Shown here: piece by piece, positions 58,561 through 64,000 of the stretch | How the letters are laid out: every line of letters starts with the position of its first letter | Numbering within the stretch: the stretch's first letter is position 1 | Origin: Guyparkeria halophila | GTDB lineage: Bacteria > Pseudomonadota > Gammaproteobacteria > Halothiobacillales > Halothiobacillaceae | Length of the DNA stretch: 64,000 bases | Direction of reading: 5' to 3' | NCBI RefSeq assembly: GCF_034479635.1 | Contig: NZ_CP140153.1 | Coordinates: forward strand, 255,501 to 319,500 | Position numbers and translations under genes: made by a program | The notes under the pieces: model-generated | Told to the model about the DNA's origin: nothing | Seen by the model: the letters and a program-made list of their open reading frames with translations, nothing else | The model's database searches: none

Positions 58561-59181
58561 ATGCTCAAGGAAGAGCGTGCGACCCCGACGGGGGTCGCTT
58601 TGCCTGTTTGCCGGCTGGCTGCCTGTCGCACCAATGAGGGCGGTTTCTCCCTGATCGAGTTGATGATCGCCGTCGCCCTGACGGCGATCCTGCTGTCGAT
58701 CGCCATCCCTGCGTTCTCCTCGATGATGGCCCAGAACCAGTTGGCGGCGGCGACCAATGCCGCGCGTGGGGCATTGATGGCCGCGAGGCAGTCGGCAGTC
58801 ACCAAGGGGCGGCCCGTCTCGCTCTGTGCCGGAACGCCCGATTCGGGATGCTCGGGCGACTGGTCGGCTGGTGAATGGGTGGTCTTCGACGACGCCGATC
58901 ACAGCGGCGATATCGATGCCGACGAGCGGGTCGTGCGTCATGGTCGGGTGCCAGCCTTGGGTGACACGGTGCGTCTGGATGCCAACGGCCCGTTGCGAAC
59001 GGCGTTGGTGTATGTGCCGATGGGACATGCCGAGCGTGTCAGCGGCGCGTTCGGTGCCGGGCGCCTGCGCGTGTGCGCCGCGACCGATCTGGCGCCCAAT
59101 GCCCGCGAACTGGTGATTTCGGCGAGTGGCCGAGTTCGGCTGCAATCGGTCGATTTCGACGGGGCGTGTCCCGAGCTGTGA
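58561..59181 (+). CDS. Second FimT/GspH-family minor pilin
   Basis: The 206-residue protein has a long leader (28 residues) ending NEGG, then FSLIELMIAVALTAILLSIAIP with Glu5, and a GspH/FimT globular domain (SLCAGTPDSGCSGDW, LRVCAATDLA). ATG 58561 has a strong AAGGAGG. Just after the start, a hairpin GCGACCCC/GGGGGTCGC lies in the coding sequence. It is a paralogue of the first FimT 7 kb upstream and shares the Ser/Asp-rich loop DADHSGDIDADERV. It ends 114 nt before the ileS start. Confidence 0.9.
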   Translation: MLKEERATPTGVALPVCRLAACRTNEGGFSLIELMIAVALTAILLSIAIPAFSSMMAQNQLAAATNAARGALMAARQSAVTKGRPVSLCAGTPDSGCSGDWSAGEWVVFDDADHSGDIDADERVVRHGRVPALGDTVRLDANGPLRTALVYVPMGHAERVSGAFGAGRLRVCAATDLAPNARELVISASGRVRLQSVDFDGACPEL

Positions 59182-59295
59182 GCCGTCGAACGGCCGGCTT
59201 GTCGACGCGTAGCGTAAGTGAGCGACGGCAAGGGCTTGCCTGTTACAATCGGCAGTTTGCAGTCTTCCGGCGAACTGAACCGACGTGGCCCAACC

Positions 59296-62127
59296 GTGAC
59301 CGATTACAAATCGACGCTCAACCTTCCCAAGACCGACTTCCCGATGCGCGGCAATCTGCCCAAGCGCGAGCCCGAGCGGCTGGCGCAGTGGCAGGAGCGT
59401 GACCTCTACCGCGCGGTACGCGAGCATGCCGCCGGACGGCCCAAATTCGTGCTGCACGACGGGCCGCCGTATGCCAACGGTGATATCCACATCGGGCATG
59501 CGGTCAACAAGATCCTCAAGGACGTGATCAACAAAACGCGCCTGCTCGAGGGCTTCGACACGCCCTACGTGCCCGGCTGGGACTGTCACGGCCTGCCGAT
59601 TGAGCTGGTGGTCGAGCGCGAGCATGGCAAGCCGGGCGTCAAGCTCGACGAGCGCGCCTTCCGCCAGGCCTGCCGCGACTACGCGGCCAGCCAGATCGAG
59701 CGTCAGAAACAGGACTTCATCCGCCTGGGCGTGATGGGCGATTGGGATAATCCCTATCGGTCGATGGACTTCGCCTTCGAGGCGGACACGCTGCGTGCGC
59801 TGGCGGGCATCATCGAGCGCGGCCACCTGCATCGCGGCGAGAAGCCGGTGCACTGGTGCGTCGACTGCGGTTCGGCCCTGGCCGAGGCCGAGGTGGAATA
59901 CCAGGACAAGACCTCACACCAGATCGACGTGGCCTTTGCCGTCACCGCCCCCGCGGCGATCAACCGTGCCTTCGGCGTGGAAGACGACGCCCCGGTCGAC
60001 CTGGTCATCTGGACCACCACCCCCTGGACGCTGCCGGCCAACCAGGCTGTGGCGGTCAACGCCGAACTGACCTACCAGTTGATCGAGATCGACGGCCGTC
60101 GTGTCGTGCTGGCCGAAGGTTTGGCCGAGGATGCGCTGGCGCGCATGGGCGCCGAGTCGTCGCGCGTGCTGGGCGAATGCGTCGGCTCGGCACTGGAAGG
60201 CCAGGAGCTGGTCCATCCGTTCCTCGAGCGGCGCGTGCCAGTGATCGTCGGCGAGCACGTCACGCTGGATGCCGGTACCGGCCTGGTGCACACCGCCCCG
60301 GCGCACGGCGAGGAGGACTTCGCGGTCGGCAAGCGCTATCACCTGCCCGTCGACAACCCGGTCGACGGCGAGGGGCGTTTTTTCGCCGACACGCCGTTGG
60401 TCGGCGGCATGGATCTCAAGGCCGGCGGCAAGGCGATCCTCGCGCGGCTCGAGGCCGACGGTCGCCTGCTGGCGCACGCGAAGTTCGAGCACAGCTACCC
60501 GCACTGCTGGCGGCACAAGACTCCGCTGATCTTCCGCGCCACGCACCAGTGGTTCATCTCGATGACCCAGCAGCACCTGCGCGCGGATGCCATCAAGGCG
60601 CTGGAAACGGTCGAGTTCACCCCGGACTGGGGGCGGGCGCGCATCGAGGGCATGGTGGAGAACCGCCCGGACTGGTGCATCTCGCGACAGCGCTTCTGGG
60701 GCGTGCCGATCGCGCTGTTCGCCCACAAGCAGACCGGGCACGCCCACCCGGATTCCGCCGAGCTGATGCGGAAGGTCGCCGAACAGGTCGAACGGCACGG
60801 CGTCGACTGGTGGTTCGACCTGGACGCCGCCGAGCTGATTGGCGCGGACGCGGCCGAGTACGAGAAGGTTGTCGATACCCTCGACGTCTGGTTTGACTCG
60901 GGCGTGACCCACTGGGCCGTGCTCGACCGGCGGGAGGAGCTCACTTGGCCTGCAGACCTGTACCTGGAGGGCTCCGATCAGCACCGTGGCTGGTTCCAAT
61001 CCTCCCTGCTGACCGCCACCGCCCTGCGCGAGCAGGCGCCCTATCGCGGCGTGCTCACCCACGGCTTCACCGTCGATGCCAAGGGGCGGAAGATGTCCAA
61101 GTCGCTGGGCAACGTGATTGCGCCGCAGAAGGTGATCGACAAGATGGGCGCCGATCCGCTGCGCCTGTGGGTGGCCTCCACGGATTATTCCGGTGAGATG
61201 ACCGTCAGTGACGAGATCCTGCAGCGCACTGCCGATGCCTATCGCCGCATCCGCAATACCGCGCGTTTCCTGCTCTCCAACATCGATGGCTTCGACCCCG
61301 ACCGGGATGCCGTCGCCGATGACGAGCTGCTGGCGCTGGACGCCTGGCTGGTCGACCGGGCCGCGCAATTCAACCGCGAGGTGCGCGCGGGCTTCGAGGC
61401 CTACCAGTTCCACCAGATGGTGGCGCGCATCCACCACTTCTGCTCGATCGAGCTGGGCGCGTTCTATCTCGACATCGTCAAGGATCGCATCTACACCGGC
61501 CAGACCGATGCCCCCATGCGTCGCTCGGCGCAGACCGCCATGTGGCGCACGGTCGAGGCGCTGACCCGCTGGATCGCCCCGGTGCTGTCGTTCACCGCCG
61601 AGGAGCTCTGGGAACACCTGCCGGCGCTTGGTGGTGGCCGGGAAGAGAGCGTGTTCATGGCCGCCCACGTGGACGACCTGGCGCCGCTGCTGGCCGACGG
61701 CCGCGACGGGGTGGGCCAGCGTGGTTTCTGGGAGGACGTGATCGCCATCCGTGATGCGGTCAACCGCCATGCCGAGGCGGCGCGCAACGACAAGCGCATC
61801 AAGGCGAACCTCTCGGCCAACGTCGAGATCTGGGCCGATGACGCCGTTGCGGGTCGCCTGGCGGCGCTGGGTGACGAGCTGCGCTTCTTGCTCATCGTCT
61901 CCGAGGCCACCGTTCGTCCGCTTGGCGACAAGCCGGTGGACGTCGAGGTCGAGACCATCGAGGGCGTGGGCGAACTGGCCGTGCGCATTGCCCCGGCCGA
62001 GGCGGAGAAGTGTGAACGCTGCTGGCACTTCCGCCCAGACGTGGGCACGCACGCTGCACACCCCACCCTCTGCGGGCGCTGCATCGAGAACATCGAGGGC
62101 GACGGGGAAACCCGCCGGTTTGTCTGA
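59296..62127 (+). CDS. ileS: Isoleucyl-tRNA synthetase
   Basis: IleRS is a class I enzyme. The 943-residue protein starts at GTG 59296: [20 protein letters not shown] aligns with E. coli [20 protein letters not shown]; upstream codons in the frame are unlike the family. Motifs: [19 protein letters not shown] (HIGH), the CP1 editing region ([16 protein letters not shown]), [12 protein letters not shown] (KMSKS), and the C-terminal zinc finger [15 protein letters not shown] and CGRC. No strong ribosome site precedes the GTG. lspA follows after a REP array. Confidence 0.97.
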   Translation: MTDYKSTLNLPKTDFPMRGNLPKREPERLAQWQERDLYRAVREHAAGRPKFVLHDGPPYANGDIHIGHAVNKILKDVINKTRLLEGFDTPYVPGWDCHGLPIELVVEREHGKPGVKLDERAFRQACRDYAASQIERQKQDFIRLGVMGDWDNPYRSMDFAFEADTLRALAGIIERGHLHRGEKPVHWCVDCGSALAEAEVEYQDKTSHQIDVAFAVTAPAAINRAFGVEDDAPVDLVIWTTTPWTLPANQAVAVNAELTYQLIEIDGRRVVLAEGLAEDALARMGAESSRVLGECVGSALEGQELVHPFLERRVPVIVGEHVTLDAGTGLVHTAPAHGEEDFAVGKRYHLPVDNPVDGEGRFFADTPLVGGMDLKAGGKAILARLEADGRLLAHAKFEHSYPHCWRHKTPLIFRATHQWFISMTQQHLRADAIKALETVEFTPDWGRARIEGMVENRPDWCISRQRFWGVPIALFAHKQTGHAHPDSAELMRKVAEQVERHGVDWWFDLDAAELIGADAAEYEKVVDTLDVWFDSGVTHWAVLDRREELTWPADLYLEGSDQHRGWFQSSLLTATALREQAPYRGVLTHGFTVDAKGRKMSKSLGNVIAPQKVIDKMGADPLRLWVASTDYSGEMTVSDEILQRTADAYRRIRNTARFLLSNIDGFDPDRDAVADDELLALDAWLVDRAAQFNREVRAGFEAYQFHQMVARIHHFCSIELGAFYLDIVKDRIYTGQTDAPMRRSAQTAMWRTVEALTRWIAPVLSFTAEELWEHLPALGGGREESVFMAAHVDDLAPLLADGRDGVGQRGFWEDVIAIRDAVNRHAEAARNDKRIKANLSANVEIWADDAVAGRLAALGDELRFLLIVSEATVRPLGDKPVDVEVETIEGVGELAVRIAPAEAEKCERCWHFRPDVGTHAAHPTLCGRCIENIEGDGETRRFV

Positions 62128-62163
62128 GCATTCCATGAGCACGCCTTCACCCAACAGCCTCGT

Positions 62164-62473
62164 CGTAGGAGCGGCTTTAGCCGCGATGCGACGCCGTGGC
62201 CCCTTTGGCGTTTCGCGCCTGAAGGCGCTCCTACGGTACGGGCACCGTGGATCGCGGAGTTGTACTCCGCGTCGGCGAGTGCAACTCGCCGGTCCAAAAG
62301 CGGCGGATGTGGCAAAAATATCGCGCCTGAAGGCGCTCCTACGGTTATCGATGGATGAGGTGCGAGCTTGCCTTGCAAGCGAAACGCGCCGGGAGGGGCG
62401 TGTCCGGTCCTCGGACTGCTGCCACGCTCTAACGGGCACGGCGGCTGACGCCGCCTTCGCGAGCGAGGCTCGC
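62164..62473. repeat. REP-like palindrome array between ileS and lspA
   Basis: The array begins with GTAGGAGCGGCTTTAGCCGC, which resembles known gammaproteobacterial REPs. It is followed by two copies of TCGCGCCTGAAGGCGCTCCT-ACGG (62214 and 62321), GCGGAG/CTCCGC and GGCGAGT/ACTCGCC hairpins, GCTTGCcttGCAAGC, GGCGGCtgacGCCGCC and GCGAGCgagGCTCGC. It fills nearly all of the 363-nt gap in what is elsewhere a tight operon and ends about 18 nt before lspA. Confidence 0.85.
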
Positions 62474-62490
62474 TCCCACGGGGCCATGTC

Positions 62491-62988
62491 ATGAGCATCG
62501 ACAAGGCGAACCTGCGCTGGCTGTGGCTGTCTCTTGGGGTGCTGGTCGGCGACCAGCTGACCAAGTGGGCGGCGCTTGTGGGGCTGACATACGCGCGTCC
62601 GGTGGAGGTCCTGCCGTTTTTCGATCTCACCCTGCTGTACAACACCGGGGCGGCGTTTTCGTTTCTCGCCGACCACGATGGCTGGCAGCGCTGGTTCTTC
62701 GTCTTTCTGGCGGTGGTGATCACCGTGGCGCTGCTCGCCTGGCTGGCCTTCGTCGCCATCCGCGACGGGCGCATCAAGGCGGGCATCACGTTGTTGATCG
62801 GCGGGGCGCTGGGCAATGTCATCGACCGGGTGCTCTACGGTCACGTGGTCGACTTCCTCGATTTCCACGTCGCCGGCTGGCACTGGCCGGCCTTCAATAT
62901 CGCCGATGCGGCCATTACCATCGGCGTGGCACTGATCATCTGGGCCGAGCTGCGGCCTGCCGACCGAGAGACTGCATCCGATGAGTGA
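62491..62988 (+). CDS. lspA: Lipoprotein signal peptidase
   Basis: LspA cleaves the signal peptide of prolipoproteins in the inner membrane. The 165-residue protein has four membrane segments and the catalytic Asp pair in the motifs GNVIDRVLYGHVVDFL and FNIADAAITIG. The start is SLGVLVGDQLTKWA near residue 13. It overlaps fkpB by 8 nt. Its ribosome site is weak and sits beside the REP array. Signal peptides of LptM, PilF and BamB in this window are its substrates. Confidence 0.96.
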   Translation: MSIDKANLRWLWLSLGVLVGDQLTKWAALVGLTYARPVEVLPFFDLTLLYNTGAAFSFLADHDGWQRWFFVFLAVVITVALLAWLAFVAIRDGRIKAGITLLIGGALGNVIDRVLYGHVVDFLDFHVAGWHWPAFNIADAAITIGVALIIWAELRPADRETASDE

Positions 62989-63481
62989 CGCCGACACGTC
63001 CAATCTGCCGACCATCGGCAAGGACTCCGAGGTGACGATCCACTACGAGATTCGGTTGCCGGACGACCGGGTGGTGGATAGCAGCTTCGATGACGAGCCA
63101 CTGACCGTCACGCTGGGGAGCGGGGCCTTCGAGCCGCGCCTCGAGGAGGCGCTGGTGGGCCTGCCGCTGGGCGAGTACACCCGCATCCTGCTCACCCCGC
63201 AGTACGCCTTCGGTCAGCCGGACGCGAGCAACGTCCATACCATGCCGCGCGGCCGGTTCCCGGAAGACATGAACCTCGAGCCCCAGCTGGTGGTCGAGTT
63301 CGACCTGCCCAACGGCGAGTCGGTGCCGGGCACCGTCACGGCCCTCACCGAGGATGCCGTGACGGTGGATTTCAATCACCCGCTCGCCGGGCAGAACATC
63401 CAGTTGATCGTCAAGGTGCTGGCCATCGACGGCACGCCGGCACCGGCCGACTCACCCGCCCTGCAGGGGGATGCGCCATGA
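62981..63481 (+). CDS. fkpB: FKBP-type peptidyl-prolyl isomerase FkpB (SlpA)
   Basis: FkpB is a cytoplasmic prolyl isomerase and chaperone. The 166-residue protein shows [69 protein letters not shown] and the insert-in-flap domain typical of SlyD/FkpB. Its ATG overlaps lspA, and its stop overlaps ispH by 4 nt: lspA-fkpB-ispH is the conserved operon. Confidence 0.94.
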   Translation: MSDADTSNLPTIGKDSEVTIHYEIRLPDDRVVDSSFDDEPLTVTLGSGAFEPRLEEALVGLPLGEYTRILLTPQYAFGQPDASNVHTMPRGRFPEDMNLEPQLVVEFDLPNGESVPGTVTALTEDAVTVDFNHPLAGQNIQLIVKVLAIDGTPAPADSPALQGDAP

Positions 63482-64000
63482 AGATCCAGCTCGCCAATCC
63501 GCGCGGTTTCTGCGCCGGCGTCGACCGGGCGGTGGAAATCGTCGACCGGGCGCTCGATTCCTTCGGCGCGCCCATCTACGTGCGCCACGAGATCGTCCAT
63601 AACCGCTACATCGTCGACAACCTGCGCGACAAGGGGGCGATCTTCATCGAGGACCTGGCCGACGTGCCCGACGGCGCTACCCTGATCTTCTCCGCCCACG
63701 GCGTCTCGAAGGCCATCCAGGATACCGCCGCCGAGCGCGGCCTGACCGTGTTCGATGCGACCTGCCCGCTGGTGACCAAGGTCCACATGGAGGTCGCCCG
63801 CCACGCCCGGGCGGGGCGCGACGTGGTGCTGATCGGTCACGAGGGGCATCCCGAGGTCGAGGGCACCATGGGGCACTTCGATCCGGCATTCGGTGGGCAG
63901 ATCCACCTGGTCGAGAAGATCGCGGATGTGGAGCATTTGCAGGTCGACAACCCCAAGGGGTTGGCCTGGGCGACCCAGACCACGCTATCGGTCGACGAGA
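63478..64000 (+). CDS. ispH: 4-hydroxy-3-methylbut-2-enyl diphosphate reductase IspH, cut by window edge
   Basis: IspH makes IPP and DMAPP from HMBPP, with a [4Fe-4S] cluster. I read 174 codons by hand to the window edge: [20 protein letters not shown] (Cys12 ligand), [36 protein letters not shown] (second Cys ligand), [14 protein letters not shown]. The third Cys lies outside. It is the last gene of the operon with lspA and fkpB, and pairs with ispG at 31 kb. Confidence 0.96.
   Translation, partial: MKIQLANPRGFCAGVDRAVEIVDRALDSFGAPIYVRHEIVHNRYIVDNLRDKGAIFIEDLADVPDGATLIFSAHGVSKAIQDTAAERGLTVFDATCPLVTKVHMEVARHARAGRDVVLIGHEGHPEVEGTMGHFDPAFGGQIHLVEKIADVEHLQVDNPKGLAWATQTTLSVDE

Noticed and set aside
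59218-59295. Upstream ileS extension and TACAAT as a -10 box near 59244
   Set aside because: The extension is not like the family N-terminus. A TACAAT is present, but no acceptable -35 box lies at 16-18 nt, so I did not call a promoter.
59914-63021. 1035-codon minus-strand frame opposite ileS and lspA
   Set aside because: It covers parts of two motif-supported genes and a REP array, so it is a composition effect.

Overview
The window reads as chromosomal DNA of a GC-rich gammaproteobacterium that oxidises reduced sulfur. Gammaproteobacterial synteny is clear: secDF-suhB-trmJ-cysE-iscR, ndk-rlmN-pilF-rodZ-ispG-hisS-yfgM-bamB-der, smc-zipA-ligA and ileS-lspA-fkpB-ispH. The sulfur habit is inferred from an adjacent fccA-fccB pair (flavocytochrome c sulfide dehydrogenase). 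A Halothiobacillus/Guyparkeria-like or other Chromatiales-type relative fits, but the species cannot be named from sequence alone.

Layout. 1-4.5 kb (minus strand): an EEP-family hydrolase (cut by the window edge), a phospholipase D/VTT fusion, a DUF6064-like membrane protein and a Tat-exported aldo/keto reductase. 4.7-9.3 kb: two c-di-GMP proteins; the second, a haem-motif GGDEF-EAL protein, is broken by an exact 19-bp tandem duplication. 9.3-16 kb (minus): metR, gor, a peroxiredoxin-glutaredoxin hybrid, lysA with the small lptM gene upstream, and rsmB. 16.4-18 kb: an alpha/beta hydrolase followed by about 0.9 kb without protein genes, which looks like a very large CsrB/RsmZ-type RNA preceded by a near-perfect GacA/LetA/UvrY box. 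18.2-23.8 kb: queA-tgt-yajC-secD-secF. 23.9-27.2 kb: suhB, trmJ, cysE, iscR. 27.7-36.7 kb: the ndk-to-der run of housekeeping genes. 36.9-39.3 kb (minus): queF, an FGGY kinase and cysZ. 39.5-46.4 kb: smc, zipA, ligA. 46.6-50.3 kb: a GT4 glycosyltransferase, a PAP2 phosphatase and fccAB. 50.6 kb (minus): an inositol-phosphatase-family protein. 51.7-59.2 kb: a type IV pilus minor pilin/PilY1 cluster. 59.3-64 kb: ileS, lspA, fkpB and the start of ispH.

Three intergenic gaps (10.2, 16.1 and 27.3 kb) hold copies of one 265-267 bp palindromic element. Its stems differ in sequence between copies but stay self-complementary, while short inner motifs are conserved. I cannot assign it to a named family. 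Modular REP-like palindromes occupy three other gaps (36.8, 50.5 and 62.2 kb).

How the parts may connect (inference): the large CsrA-sponge candidate, two c-di-GMP proteins and a pilus-tip/PilY1 cluster all belong to networks that in other gammaproteobacteria control the switch between motile and attached life. The Prx-Grx/gor pair supplies glutathione-dependent peroxide defence, and fccAB feeds sulfide electrons to cytochrome c. No CRISPR array, tRNA, rRNA, prophage or intact insertion sequence was seen.
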